Source: Prochlorococcus sp. AG-409-O23 (GTDB lineage Bacteria > Cyanobacteriota > Cyanobacteriia > PCC-6307 > Cyanobiaceae). From it: a stretch of DNA of 51,000 nt. How positions within the stretch are numbered: position 1 is the stretch's first letter; each line of letters starts with the position of its first letter. The notes under the pieces are model-generated. The model searched no databases and had not been told where the DNA came from. It saw nothing but the letters and a program-made list of their open reading frames with translations. The stretch covers positions 1 to 51,000 of the forward strand of contig QCKL01000001.1 of the NCBI GenBank assembly GCA_003215355.1. The letters run 5' to 3'. The translations under genes and the position numbers were made by a program. Shown piece by piece: positions 25,417 to 34,671 of the stretch.

Positions 25417-26892
25417 ATGCAAATTTCCCTGAATTCTGCGAGTCTGCAAAACTGGACTGGAAACGTGCTACTTGTTGGTCTTCTTGAAGGGAACTTAGAA
25501 GAACAGCTCAGTCATCTAGAAAAGCTTTGTGATGGCTTGTTAATTAAACGCCTTGAAAAACAAGAATTTTCTGCAAAACCTGGAGATTTTGCAAGCTTTA
25601 ATTTCTTAAAAGGTAATCCAGAAAAACTAATTCTTATTGGACTAGGTAAACCTCAAAATCTTCAACTTGATGATCTTCGTGTAGGAGTTTCCAAAGGCAT
25701 TCGATCGGGAGTAGAGGATAAAGGTTCGTTAGGCATTCTGTTCCCATGGGAACCATTTGATGCAAGCGCTGCAGCCAAAGCGATTGGCGAATCCGCAAGA
25801 CTTTCACTCTTTAAGGATTTACGTTTTAGAAGTGAGCCTGATCCACAGCCAATGCCTGAAAAAATAGAGCTTATTGGTTTTCCTGAATCTGCAAACTTTG
25901 CTCTTGATGAAATTCATCCTATTTGTTCAGGAGTAGAGCTCGCGAGAGAACTTGTTGGAGCACCCCCAAACAGTTTGACCCCAATTGTTTTGGCAGAGAA
26001 GGCTCTTCTTCTTGCTGAAGAATATGACCTTCATGCAAAAGTTTTGGAACTAAAAGATTGCGAAAAGAAAGGAATGGGAGCTTACCTAGCAGTCGCAAAG
26101 GGTTCAGACCTCTTGCCAAAATTTATCCACCTCACATACAAACCCAAGGGAGAAGTAATACGCCGCATTGCTCTCGTTGGGAAGGGGCTGACCTTTGACT
26201 CAGGTGGTTACAACCTAAAAGTAGGCGCATCACAAATTGACTTGATGAAATTTGATATGGGAGGGAGTGCTGCAGTCATTGGTGCTGCAAGAGCAATTGG
26301 AGAAATGCGACCAGAAGGTACAGAAGTCCATTTCATAATTGCAGCCTGTGAAAACATGATCAATGGATCAGCCGTCCATCCCGGCGACATTATCCAAGCC
26401 TCAAATGGGAAAACCATAGAGATCAACAACACCGATGCCGAGGGCCGCCTAACGCTTGCAGATGCTCTTGTCTATGCATGCGAGCTAAACCCAGACGCAA
26501 TAGTTGATCTGGCAACACTAACTGGTGCATGTGTTATTGCTCTAGGTGATGAGATAGCAGGGCTATGGACTGAGAGTGACCAACTAGCCAATGATCTCAA
26601 AGTTGCATCTGATTCAGCAGGAGAAGGCCTATGGAGAATGCCACTACCAAACTCATATAGAGAAGGCTTAAAATCAATGCTTGCTGATATTAAAAATACT
26701 GGGCCTAGGCAAGGTGGATCTATTACGGCTGCCCTTTTTCTAAAAGAGTTTGTAAAAGATTCAATCCAATGGGCTCACATAGATATTGCTGGCACTGTTT
26801 GGTCAGAAAAGGATCGGGGAGTCAACTCTGCAGGAGCGACTGGATATGGAGTAAGAACATTAGTTAACTGGATTAACTCACTTAGTATTTAA
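25417..26892 (+). CDS. pepA: Cytosol (leucyl) aminopeptidase
   Basis: An M17 metallo-aminopeptidase that removes N-terminal residues from peptides, usually as a hexamer with two metal ions. The 491-aa protein carries the metal-binding block VGKGLTFDSGGYNLK and the family signature NTDAEGRLTLADALV, with the catalytic Lys and Arg in these blocks. The N-terminal M17 regulatory domain (about 1-165) is present. Related PepA proteins also bind DNA in other bacteria; nothing here tests that. A weak hairpin (26891-26932) follows the stop. Confidence 0.95.
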   Translation: MQISLNSASLQNWTGNVLLVGLLEGNLEEQLSHLEKLCDGLLIKRLEKQEFSAKPGDFASFNFLKGNPEKLILIGLGKPQNLQLDDLRVGVSKGIRSGVEDKGSLGILFPWEPFDASAAAKAIGESARLSLFKDLRFRSEPDPQPMPEKIELIGFPESANFALDEIHPICSGVELARELVGAPPNSLTPIVLAEKALLLAEEYDLHAKVLELKDCEKKGMGAYLAVAKGSDLLPKFIHLTYKPKGEVIRRIALVGKGLTFDSGGYNLKVGASQIDLMKFDMGGSAAVIGAARAIGEMRPEGTEVHFIIAACENMINGSAVHPGDIIQASNGKTIEINNTDAEGRLTLADALVYACELNPDAIVDLATLTGACVIALGDEIAGLWTESDQLANDLKVASDSAGEGLWRMPLPNSYREGLKSMLADIKNTGPRQGGSITAALFLKEFVKDSIQWAHIDIAGTVWSEKDRGVNSAGATGYGVRTLVNWINSLSI

Positions 26893-27009
26893 CTTTTACC
26901 AATGAGAAAGCTTTCAAAAGCATCTCAAAGTTCTAAAAATCCACCCTAAAAAATATTTAAAGGTAATTGCGGATAAAGTCCCATTCCCTAAGAAATTCTT
27001 TCATCTATT

Positions 27010-27294
27010 TCATGATGCTGCCGCAGTGAAAAACTCCTTCCTTTCTTGAAGGCGATCAGAAAAGGAACGCTGCGTTGGACTCTCAAGTGCATGAATCTGC
27101 CAATTCGCTCGTCCCGAGCATGAAGACAAAACTCGCTCTAAATCATCAGAAGCTTTTTGTGGAGTTGCATAGGGACCGACATAACGAGTCACCAGTCCAT
27201 CCTTAACAGTCAGCAGATACATACATCCCCTTTCGTTAATCACCAGTCGATGGTAGTCAATTTTTTTAAATAATGGATGGGTGAAAACCCGCAT
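27010..27294 (-). CDS. Conserved-looking hypothetical protein, 94 aa
   Basis: I do not recognise this protein. It is soluble, with a beta-rich N-terminal half (YHRLVINERGCMYLLTVKDG followed by TRYVGPYATPQKASDDLE) that reads like a small single-domain fold, and a helical, charged C-terminus. No catalytic motif is apparent. It stands alone on the minus strand between pepA, which converges on it, and msrA, 77 bases upstream of its start. Its base use matches its neighbours, so a real gene is likely. Confidence 0.65.
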   Translation of the reverse strand: MRVFTHPLFKKIDYHRLVINERGCMYLLTVKDGLVTRYVGPYATPQKASDDLERVLSSCSGRANWQIHALESPTQRSFSDRLQERKEFFTAAAS

Positions 27295-27371
27295 ATTCCA
27301 AGAGATTCAAAGTATCATGGCGATACTATTTTTATTTTTTCCTTATATTTGAGGCCTAGGCTCGATTGCTG

Positions 27372-27992
27372 CTAATCATCGATTCTTGGATTCTTGCCCC
27401 AAATTTCTTCAAGTCTTCTATCTCGACCGCAACTATATCTATAGAAATTATATTTAATGTTATTTCTTTCAGCGAAATCCTGATGATAGTTCTCTGCAGC
27501 CCAGAATTTCTTTGCTGGCTGGATATCAACTTTAATACTAGTGACAGGCTTAAATAACTCTTTGGCAATTTCATCCAAGCTACTTAAAGCTTCTTTTTCT
27601 TGATATTCTCCTCTTGTAAAGATAACAGGCCTATAAGAATTACCCCTATCACAGAATTGACCTTGATCATCAAACGGATCAACATTTTGCCAATAGTTCC
27701 TCAATAATTCTCTGTAAGTTATTAAAGAAGGGTCAAAACGGACTAAAACAGATTCCTGATGTCCTTCATGCATCTCATATGTTGGATCTTGTAATTCACC
27801 ACCCGAGTAACCGCTTTGGGCAGAAATTACACCAGACAAACCCTCCAAATCATGTTCCAAACACCAAAAACATCCTCCCGCAAAAACAGCCTCTTCTCCA
27901 GAAGCTGTTGCTAATAAAGGAGCACCAATTAATACAAAGTTTAGAGTTATGAGAAAGAGAAAAAGACTTAAGCCTCGAAAGAAAGTTCTCAT
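27372..27992 (-). CDS. msrA: Peptide methionine sulfoxide reductase MsrA, exported
   Basis: MsrA reduces the S form of methionine sulfoxide in proteins. The catalytic motif GGCFWC gives Cys41 as nucleophile, followed by the usual [19 protein letters not shown] block and a [17 protein letters not shown] segment. Unlike cytoplasmic MsrA, this protein begins with a basic and hydrophobic stretch ([20 protein letters not shown]) and an ATASGEE region that reads as a signal peptide cut near residue 31. It is therefore probably periplasmic. The start codon overlaps the end of lpxB by four bases, making it the last gene of the envelope operon. The export prediction is mine from the sequence; the enzyme family is certain. 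Confidence 0.93.
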   Translation of the reverse strand: MRTFFRGLSLFLFLITLNFVLIGAPLLATASGEEAVFAGGCFWCLEHDLEGLSGVISAQSGYSGGELQDPTYEMHEGHQESVLVRFDPSLITYRELLRNYWQNVDPFDDQGQFCDRGNSYRPVIFTRGEYQEKEALSSLDEIAKELFKPVTSIKVDIQPAKKFWAAENYHQDFAERNNIKYNFYRYSCGRDRRLEEIWGKNPRIDD

Positions 27993-29167
27993 GATGAAAC
28001 CAAGTCAAGGATTTCCTTGGCAGCTCTATCTGTAACCCCAGGAGCACCTAAATGCTTACGCAGCCTTTCATAACCAGCGAGCATAAAAGAACGAGTATCT
28101 GAATCCTCTAATAAAGGTATTGCTAATTTCACGAGTTCGTCAGCAGAAAATTCACCTTGTACCAATTCCGGGACCAAACGTTCCCCAAGCAAAAGATTTA
28201 CTGGTGAGATGTGATCAACTCGAAATCTCAGAATTTGACGTGCTAAAAATGCAGTAAGGCGACTCAGCTTGTAACCAACTATTTGTGGCACCCCATTTAG
28301 CGCTAATTCCATATTTATTGTGCCTGATTTCCCCAAAGCGAGGCTTGCCGCTGAGAAAAGGGTTGGCTTAAGCGCATCAGTTTGTCGAGCTGGAATCACC
28401 CTACCTAATACACCTTCCTTATCTAAAGCCTGCTGCAAAGGCTTCTCAAACTTTGTTAAGCCAGCTGGAACTATCACGAACAGCGAAGGGTCTCGTCTTT
28501 GCAATATCGCTGCTGCCTTTGTAAGAGTCGGCATCAAATACTTAAGTTCCTGAGATCTAGAAGCTGGGAGCAGCAACAAAAGCTTTTGATTAATGTTCAG
28601 TCCAAGTTGTCTTAATGCGTCTTTGCGTTCTGGCAAAGGCAATAAAGTATCTAACATTGGATGGCCTACCCAGCTAACATTGCCACCTCTTTTGGCATAG
28701 AAGTCAGCCTCAGCCTGGAAAATCGCAAGAATTCTGTCGGTAAAGCCAATAAGATCTGTTGTGCCTCCATCACCTAATCTCCATGCCCATTCCTGAGGAG
28801 CAATGTAATAAATAATTGGAATATCTAATCGCCATCTCCGCAACTTATTCCCAAGAGAAATGTTCGGGCCCATGTAATCAATTAAAACCACACCATCAGG
28901 AGGCAGGCTTTTCAACAAATCGTCTGCCTTTGCCTGAGCTCTCAAAGTAGGCCAAACAAAAGGGAGTGCTTCAAAAAGTCCTATTGCCCCCATTGATGCA
29001 GTATCAGCAATCAACTCAGCGCCTGCTGCCTTCATCCTAGGTCCTCCAAGTGCTAACACTTCTATTGCTAGCGATCGTCTAGTCGCCTCTCTATGCAATG
29101 CCTTAATCAAAAGGCTGCCCTGCAAATCACCAGAGACTTCCCCAGTGCTTATAAGTAATCGAACCAT
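27989..29167 (-). CDS. lpxB: Lipid-A-disaccharide synthase
   Basis: LpxB joins UDP-2,3-diacylglucosamine and lipid X to form the lipid A disaccharide at the inner membrane. The 392-aa protein begins [20 protein letters not shown], the family's N-terminal signature, and contains [12 protein letters not shown] and WVGHPMLD and the GT-B type C-terminal block ([25 protein letters not shown]). The length is normal. Its start shares one base with the end of lpxA, and its end overlaps msrA by four bases, which points to translational coupling across three genes. Confidence 0.95.
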   Translation of the reverse strand: MVRLLISTGEVSGDLQGSLLIKALHREATRRSLAIEVLALGGPRMKAAGAELIADTASMGAIGLFEALPFVWPTLRAQAKADDLLKSLPPDGVVLIDYMGPNISLGNKLRRWRLDIPIIYYIAPQEWAWRLGDGGTTDLIGFTDRILAIFQAEADFYAKRGGNVSWVGHPMLDTLLPLPERKDALRQLGLNINQKLLLLLPASRSQELKYLMPTLTKAAAILQRRDPSLFVIVPAGLTKFEKPLQQALDKEGVLGRVIPARQTDALKPTLFSAASLALGKSGTINMELALNGVPQIVGYKLSRLTAFLARQILRFRVDHISPVNLLLGERLVPELVQGEFSADELVKLAIPLLEDSDTRSFMLAGYERLRKHLGAPGVTDRAAKEILDLVSS

Positions 29168-30027
29168 TAGTTAATTAGTTGAGTTGCAGGCATAGGGCCC
29201 CTTCTCCCCTTCTGAATAGAAGCCTGCATGAATTCACAGAGGTGTTCAGCCGCTGGCATTAAATGCTTTTTACGAGCCAGCTCTATCCCCTCTGCAATTA
29301 CATGTTCTGAACGAAAAAGTAATGTCCAAATCTCCTGAAGTTGCCTCAATTCACCCCTCTCTTTCTTATCTATTCCACTTCTTCTCAGGCCAACTCTATT
29401 TAACCCTCTAATTCTTCCAGGGTGACCTTCAACAAGACAATACGGAGGGACATCTCTATCAACTCTAGTCATGCCCCCAACCATGGCAAGTCCGCCAATA
29501 TGTACAAACTGATGAATCCCAAGACATCCTCCAATAACAGCACGATCCTCTATCACCACATGACCAGCAACCTGAATCGCATTTGACATGACTATTCCAT
29601 TCCCAAGCTCACAGTTGTGTCCTAAATGGCAGTAAGCCATTAATAAATTGCCATCACCAATACTTGTCTTTTCTCCTTCATCTGTCGCACGATTAATAGT
29701 CACACATTCCCTGATTGTGTTCCCATCTCCTATCACTACCTCAGTAGGAGCCCCGCGATATTTCAAATCCTGTGGTTCTAAACCCAAACAAGCTCCAGGG
29801 AAAATCTTATTTCTTGACCCGATTACTATTCGCCCATCAAGAACAACATTGGGTCCAATCCATGTCTGAGCTCCAATCTTGACCTCAGGGCCCACAACAG
29901 TTCCTGGCCCTATCACTACCCCATAGTCGAGCTCTGCTCGAGGATCTACAACCGCCGAAGGATGTACTTCAGCTGGTCTCTCTGCAGTCATCGAAGGGGA
30001 TGTACGAAGTTCCTTCATGCTCTTCAA
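29167..30027 (-). CDS. lpxA: Acyl-ACP--UDP-N-acetylglucosamine O-acyltransferase
   Basis: LpxA transfers an acyl chain from acyl-ACP to UDP-GlcNAc, the first committed reaction before LpxC. The 286-aa protein has a left-handed beta-helix made of hexapeptide repeats ([20 protein letters not shown] onward) and the conserved catalytic-His region [18 protein letters not shown], then a helical C-terminal bundle. About 13 extra residues precede the usual start at the family's PSAVV block; an internal Met ([11 protein letters not shown]) is a possible alternative start. The called start overlaps the end of fabZ by four bases. Confidence 0.94.
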   Translation of the reverse strand: MKSMKELRTSPSMTAERPAEVHPSAVVDPRAELDYGVVIGPGTVVGPEVKIGAQTWIGPNVVLDGRIVIGSRNKIFPGACLGLEPQDLKYRGAPTEVVIGDGNTIRECVTINRATDEGEKTSIGDGNLLMAYCHLGHNCELGNGIVMSNAIQVAGHVVIEDRAVIGGCLGIHQFVHIGGLAMVGGMTRVDRDVPPYCLVEGHPGRIRGLNRVGLRRSGIDKKERGELRQLQEIWTLLFRSEHVIAEGIELARKKHLMPAAEHLCEFMQASIQKGRRGPMPATQLIN

Positions 30028-30479
30028 TCCATCAAAGAGAACATCAAGTCACCCGAGCAAACCAACTTAGACTCAACCTTTGCTTCAGCTCTAACCTTCC
30101 CAAAGCGTTGTCTTTTTAGACTAATAAGCTCACAAGTAATTATCAGCTGATCTCCTGGTACAACTGGTCTCCTAAAACGAACTCCATCAATTCCTGCAAA
30201 TACAAACAACCCCTCAGGAAGATCTGGCATCTGAGTAACTATGAGCCCCCCCACTTGAGCCATTGCCTCAACAATCAAAACCCCTGGCATCAATGGCCTT
30301 CCAGGAAAATGACCTTGGAATTGAGGTTCATTCAGAGTGACATTTTTAATAGCCACCGCCTTCTTACCAGGTTCATGCTCAACCACACGATCAACTAAAG
30401 CGAATGGGTATCGATGAGGCAGAAGCCCCATAATCTGCTCGCTAGTGAGCACAACATTTTTGAGAGAAGAGTCTTCCAA
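30024..30479 (-). CDS. fabZ: 3-hydroxyacyl-ACP dehydratase FabZ
   Basis: FabZ dehydrates beta-hydroxyacyl-ACP in fatty-acid elongation and competes with LpxA for hydroxyacyl-ACP substrate, so the common genetic link between the two is meaningful. The 151-aa hot-dog-fold protein has [17 protein letters not shown] (catalytic His) and [20 protein letters not shown] (catalytic Glu in the helix). Length and motifs are complete. It sits 30 bases downstream of lpxC and overlaps lpxA by four bases. Confidence 0.96.
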   Translation of the reverse strand: MEDSSLKNVVLTSEQIMGLLPHRYPFALVDRVVEHEPGKKAVAIKNVTLNEPQFQGHFPGRPLMPGVLIVEAMAQVGGLIVTQMPDLPEGLFVFAGIDGVRFRRPVVPGDQLIITCELISLKRQRFGKVRAEAKVESKLVCSGDLMFSLMD

Positions 30480-30509
30480 GGGAAATTAAGGAATAGGGAC
30501 AGTTACTAA

Positions 30510-31361
30510 TTAAGTTGAAAGATTGAGCAGCGCGGTGGCTAAATCGGTATGAAGTCCATGAGAACCCTTGTAAACAATTACTTGGGCCTGAGGGAAACCC
30601 ACAAGAGCCAAGTCACCGATCAGATCCAAGAGCTTATGGCGGACTGGCTCATCCTCAAATCTCAATGGTGGATTCACCCAATGATCTCCATCACATACCA
30701 AGGCATTCTCAAGGCCTCCTCCTTTGATAAGTCCAGCAGCCATCAATGTTTCCAACTGATCAAGGAACCCAAAGGTCCTAGCAGGAGCAATTTCATTAAC
30801 AAATCGTTCAGGAGTGAGTTCGATGCCCATCATCTGATTCCCAATAGCCGGGTAAGGGAAAGAAATAACACCAATCAAGCTGAAGCACTTTGCAGGGGTA
30901 GCTGTAATAACGCTTTCTCCCCTATGAAGTACCAAGGGTTCCTTAATTAAAAGAGGAGCTTCCCTTGGCGTATTTGCCTGGACAACTCCTGCCTCGGTAA
31001 TCGCATCCACCCAGCAAAGAGCAGAACCATCAAGGAGAGGTATTTCTTCTCCAGAAACCTTTATATGAACATGCGTCAAACCGCATCCAGCCAAAGCCGC
31101 CAACAAATGCTCAACTGTTATTAACTTGTGATTGCCTAGTTCAAGCGCAGTACAAAGCTGACTCTCTCTAACTTGATCAGCTTTCAATGTGACAGGAGGC
31201 TCGTTGCTATCTATCCAAGAGACATGAAACCCCAATTGCTGTGAAGGCAATAAATGAACCTCTGAAACTTCTCCACTATGCAGACAAACTCCTCGCCTTA
31301 AGGCAGGCCTAGCAAGGGTCCAAGCGCCTTGATAATCATTTGGGAGAGAAGCCGAAGCCAC
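30510..31361 (-). CDS. lpxC: UDP-3-O-acyl-N-acetylglucosamine deacetylase
   Basis: The zinc deacetylase that commits the pathway to lipid A. The 283-aa protein shows ITVEHLLAALAGCGLTHVHI (with a metal-binding His), EIPLLDGSALCWVDAI, ARTFGFLDQLETL and HKLLDLIGDLALVG (a further metal His and Asp), in the usual order. It is a little shorter than E. coli LpxC, as usual in cyanobacteria. Its start codon shares one base with the end of bamA, and it precedes fabZ by 30 bases. Confidence 0.94.
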   Translation of the reverse strand: MASASLPNDYQGAWTLARPALRRGVCLHSGEVSEVHLLPSQQLGFHVSWIDSNEPPVTLKADQVRESQLCTALELGNHKLITVEHLLAALAGCGLTHVHIKVSGEEIPLLDGSALCWVDAITEAGVVQANTPREAPLLIKEPLVLHRGESVITATPAKCFSLIGVISFPYPAIGNQMMGIELTPERFVNEIAPARTFGFLDQLETLMAAGLIKGGGLENALVCDGDHWVNPPLRFEDEPVRHKLLDLIGDLALVGFPQAQVIVYKGSHGLHTDLATALLNLST

Positions 31362-33631
31362 TAGAACTTCCAGCCCACTCCTAAGTTGAAACGCAAATCA
31401 CCATCGAAGTCTTGGCTGGCGACTTCTAGGCGCAAGGGTCCTACAGGGGTATTGACAATCACACCAGAACCCAGCGAAAACCCTGAACCAGGTTTTTCAA
31501 GAAGTTGACCTGGTTTACCTGGAACATTGGACTGTGAGCCTAAATCTGTGCCTGCATCAACGAACACAGAACCTGAAACTATGCTCCAAATAGGAAACCT
31601 ATATTCAGCAGAAGCTTCTCCGAAGCTTCTGCCTACAGCAAGGTCACAAGAACTCCACCCTCTAACTGAGTTAGACCCACCTAGACAGAAAGCCTCATAA
31701 GGAGGCAACTCTCCAACAATCGTGCCTGCTTTTAACTGAAGCCCTATAGCTTGAGGACAGTTGAGCTTTTCTCCTCTCTTAGGGCGACAACCCTTGGAAA
31801 GCTTCAACCAATTAACTGGGATGAAGTATGTATAACCAACCCTTGCACGATTAAATGTTGGAGAGTTTTCTCCAACTGAAACAAATTGCTCTGTTCCTAG
31901 ACTCAAAAAGCTACCTGAAGTTGGGTTTCTTGAATCATTCAATTTGTTGTATGTAGCGCCAGCTCTAACACCAAGAAGATTATTTTCTTTCGCACAATTA
32001 AACGCTATGCATATGACATCTTTATCAGGTGCAGAACCGTCTTTAAAGTTAGTAGTAGCGACTCCATATGGCCTACTTGAGCCAGAGTAGTCAATGGGCT
32101 TAACATTCTGTACACTCATCCCTAAAAGGACACTCCAAGGGACTTTCTTATAAGGGTCTCCGCCATTTAAAGGTCTTGAGAAAACAAAGCTACCGCCTGT
32201 CCTTTCTAGTGCTACTGAGTTTCCATCATAATCAAACCAACTATTAGAAGGACTTGCAGTCTTAGCCTCTAAAACAGAATCAAACTTACCCTTTGTATGT
32301 GCACTAGAACCAATATCATATGCATTTGTAGAATTCCCATCATAATATTCAGAAACACTCCTAAAAGTTCCAGACGAAGAGCTTCTAAACACCTGCGGCA
32401 CTTCTCTACTTAAGAAAACAGAAGTCCTGAAAGATGTTCGGTGTTTGTCTCCTTTTATCCAAGGATCAGCAAATGAAAGATTTGCCAATCCTCCATATTG
32501 TCCATAAGTCAAGTTCAAAGTTGAATTCCAAGACCTACCAAATAAATTCGTATCTTGAACTCCCACCTGACCAAACACACCTTGACTTTGACTATATCCA
32601 ATACCACCAGTAAGAGAACCTGTAGATTGCTCAGTAATTCCTAGAATTATTTCCACATTTCCAGGTTCTCCTTGTACTGGTTTTAACGTCACCTTTACAT
32701 CACTAAAGAGTGATGTTCCATAAAGTCTCTTTATGTCACTCTCTAATTGGTTCCTATTAAATGCATCCCCTGGCTTTATAGAGATCTCTCTTTTGATAAC
32801 CCAAGTTTTTGTCTTTCCTTTGATTATATTGCCATCTTCACTATTCGTATCCCCTTCCTTATTTAAAAATTGAACCTCTACTCCAGCGACAACTCCCTCC
32901 ACTACATTTAACTGGACAACACCCTTAGAAGTGACTCTATTTGGCCCTAATATCCTGGCCAAAGAATAACCCTTATTTACATACCAACTCTTCAGTTCCT
33001 TCATACGAAGCTGCAGAACATTCAAGTTCAGAGTCTTACCAAAATCAGAGCGAAAAGTCTTATTAACTATTCCCAAAGGAATCTTCGAATCTTTAGGGTT
33101 TATTTCAACCTTGGTTAATAAAGGGTTAGGTTGAACCTCTACTAAGAGCTGTACTCCCAAAGGACTATTAATTGGCTCAAGTCTTACTCCAGAAAACCAA
33201 CCAGTTGAATAGATAGCATCTAGATCGAGCTTCAAAGCATCTTTAGTAACGCTGCTGCCAGGACGCACACTCATTGCGTCATATGCAGCAAATTCCAAAC
33301 GCTCTTGCTCAGGATGATCATCAAGTCCTTCGATGATCACTTCATTAATTAAAACCCTGGGATCACTTGGCTTGTCTTCCGCTATCAAATATGACTCATT
33401 CCCTTCTTTAAAGTTCTTGAGTGGAATGCTTTCAGGTTCTAGTTCAACAACTGGATTTGACAACTCTACGGGTTTAAAGCTTTTTAAGAACAACAGGCTT
33501 TCTCGAGACTGAAACTCCTGATCACTAGTCTTTGAATCAGCGGCTCCTGCTAAAAGCGGAAGGGCTAAAGCCAATCCATATGCGCCTCTTTTAAATTTCC
33601 GAGAAGGAATGCTGTAAAGGAATCTAGACAT
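31361..33631 (-). CDS. bamA: Outer-membrane protein assembly factor BamA/Omp85
   Basis: Omp85 proteins insert beta-barrel proteins into the outer membrane. I took the start MSRFLYSIPSRKFKRGAYGL, which gives 756 aa and a basic N-terminus followed by a hydrophobic signal segment (YGLALALPLLAGAADS). An upstream in-frame Met at 33721 would overlap the end of purC. After an acidic, low-complexity linker come three POTRA-like repeats (about residues 75-330, the first beginning VLINEVIIEGLDD) and a 16-strand barrel with the conserved LGGSNSVRGW motif and a C-terminal aromatic (FNLGVGWKF). Three POTRA domains are typical of cyanobacteria. The gene lies 49 bases after purC. Confidence 0.94.
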   Translation of the reverse strand: MSRFLYSIPSRKFKRGAYGLALALPLLAGAADSKTSDQEFQSRESLLFLKSFKPVELSNPVVELEPESIPLKNFKEGNESYLIAEDKPSDPRVLINEVIIEGLDDHPEQERLEFAAYDAMSVRPGSSVTKDALKLDLDAIYSTGWFSGVRLEPINSPLGVQLLVEVQPNPLLTKVEINPKDSKIPLGIVNKTFRSDFGKTLNLNVLQLRMKELKSWYVNKGYSLARILGPNRVTSKGVVQLNVVEGVVAGVEVQFLNKEGDTNSEDGNIIKGKTKTWVIKREISIKPGDAFNRNQLESDIKRLYGTSLFSDVKVTLKPVQGEPGNVEIILGITEQSTGSLTGGIGYSQSQGVFGQVGVQDTNLFGRSWNSTLNLTYGQYGGLANLSFADPWIKGDKHRTSFRTSVFLSREVPQVFRSSSSGTFRSVSEYYDGNSTNAYDIGSSAHTKGKFDSVLEAKTASPSNSWFDYDGNSVALERTGGSFVFSRPLNGGDPYKKVPWSVLLGMSVQNVKPIDYSGSSRPYGVATTNFKDGSAPDKDVICIAFNCAKENNLLGVRAGATYNKLNDSRNPTSGSFLSLGTEQFVSVGENSPTFNRARVGYTYFIPVNWLKLSKGCRPKRGEKLNCPQAIGLQLKAGTIVGELPPYEAFCLGGSNSVRGWSSCDLAVGRSFGEASAEYRFPIWSIVSGSVFVDAGTDLGSQSNVPGKPGQLLEKPGSGFSLGSGVIVNTPVGPLRLEVASQDFDGDLRFNLGVGWKF

Positions 33632-33680
33632 TTGGATATAGAGAAGATCTGGCTTCCAAAGCCATATACCTGCGCTGAGA

Positions 33681-34433
33681 TTAACTGTAGTTGCGCGGTT
33701 TAGAAGAAATCCCTTGTACACGTTTGTGGATTTCCGCGTATGAATCGACTACGCGCCCCAGGTCCTTTCTAAATCGATCCTTATCAAGGATCCGGTTTTC
33801 AGGATCATTAGTTCGCATATCCCAGATCCTGCAAGTGTCAGGGCTGATTTCATCAGCAACTAAAAGCTCTCCTAGTTGATTAATACCAAGTTCCAACTTG
33901 AAATCGACTAGCAATAGATCAACTTTCTCAAAAAAACCTTTTAAAAGCTCATTAACGCGACGTGAAATGGTTTCAATCTCTATACGTTGCTCAGCACTAA
34001 CCAGTCCTAACAACTCTAATCTCGCATCAGTCAACAAAGGATCTGCTAAGCCATCATCTTTAAAGTAAATATCAAGCAACGGAGGTTTAAGTTCTGTCCC
34101 AGGATCAATTGGTGTCTCCTTACAAAGAGAACCTGTGGCAATATTTCGAAGAACAATCTCCAAAGGAATAACTTTCACTCTTTCCGCAACCATCCAATTT
34201 TCATCGGCAATGCCTAGATAATGAGTTCGAACACCTAATGCCTCTATCATTTCAAATAGGCAAGCTGAAATTTGGCAATTCAATTTTCCCTTGCCCTCTA
34301 GCTGAGATTTCTTTAAGGCATTAAATGCTGTCGCATCATCCTTAAACTCAACTATTACTTGCTCAGCCTTATCGGCTGCAAATATCCTCTTTGCCTTTCC
34401 TTCGTATAGAAGTGGGCCATGATCTGGTGACAT
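33681..34433 (-). CDS. purC: Phosphoribosylaminoimidazole-succinocarboxamide synthase
   Basis: SAICAR synthetase joins aspartate to CAIR in purine synthesis, using ATP. The 250-aa protein begins with the typical [14 protein letters not shown] and contains [33 protein letters not shown] and the metal/aspartate block [20 protein letters not shown]. All are at expected places. It is the first gene of the minus-strand series leading to bamA and the lpx genes, 49 bases apart, so housekeeping purine and envelope synthesis may share a promoter. It lies about 236 bases from purD on the other strand. Confidence 0.96.
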   Translation of the reverse strand: MSPDHGPLLYEGKAKRIFAADKAEQVIVEFKDDATAFNALKKSQLEGKGKLNCQISACLFEMIEALGVRTHYLGIADENWMVAERVKVIPLEIVLRNIATGSLCKETPIDPGTELKPPLLDIYFKDDGLADPLLTDARLELLGLVSAEQRIEIETISRRVNELLKGFFEKVDLLLVDFKLELGINQLGELLVADEISPDTCRIWDMRTNDPENRILDKDRFRKDLGRVVDSYAEIHKRVQGISSKPRNYS

Positions 34434-34455
34434 CTGAAGCTTTTGGCAAAGGGAA

Positions 34456-34671
34456 TTAGCGACACAGAGGCAAATGGCTAATTTCGACAGCCTTCAACCC
34501 TCCAAAGGGCCTTAAAGGGATGTCGAGAAGAATCAATTGCCAATAAGAAAATAGAGAAGGACGTGGAATCCCTCGCCATTCAGATGGAGCTTTCAACAAA
34601 ATAGCTATAGGCCTAAGGCTTAATGGCGAGGCCCGGCCATTAAAACTAGGCTCCCAAAAGCTGCCTTCCAT
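34456..34671 (-). CDS. Candidate small ORF between purC and purD (uncertain)
   Basis: A 71-aa frame from an ATG whose bases overlap the purD start codon on the opposite strand (CATG at 34669-34672). The protein would begin [20 protein letters not shown] and contain a hydrophobic stretch ([17 protein letters not shown]). Codons look ordinary for this genome, and without it the spacer would be 236 bases. I do not recognise it, and no ribosome-binding site is obvious. A hairpin of eight base pairs (34620-34643) lies within it, which could instead belong to the purD leader. It may be a chance frame. Confidence 0.3.
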   Translation of the reverse strand: MEGSFWEPSFNGRASPLSLRPIAILLKAPSEWRGIPRPSLFSYWQLILLDIPLRPFGGLKAVEISHLPLCR

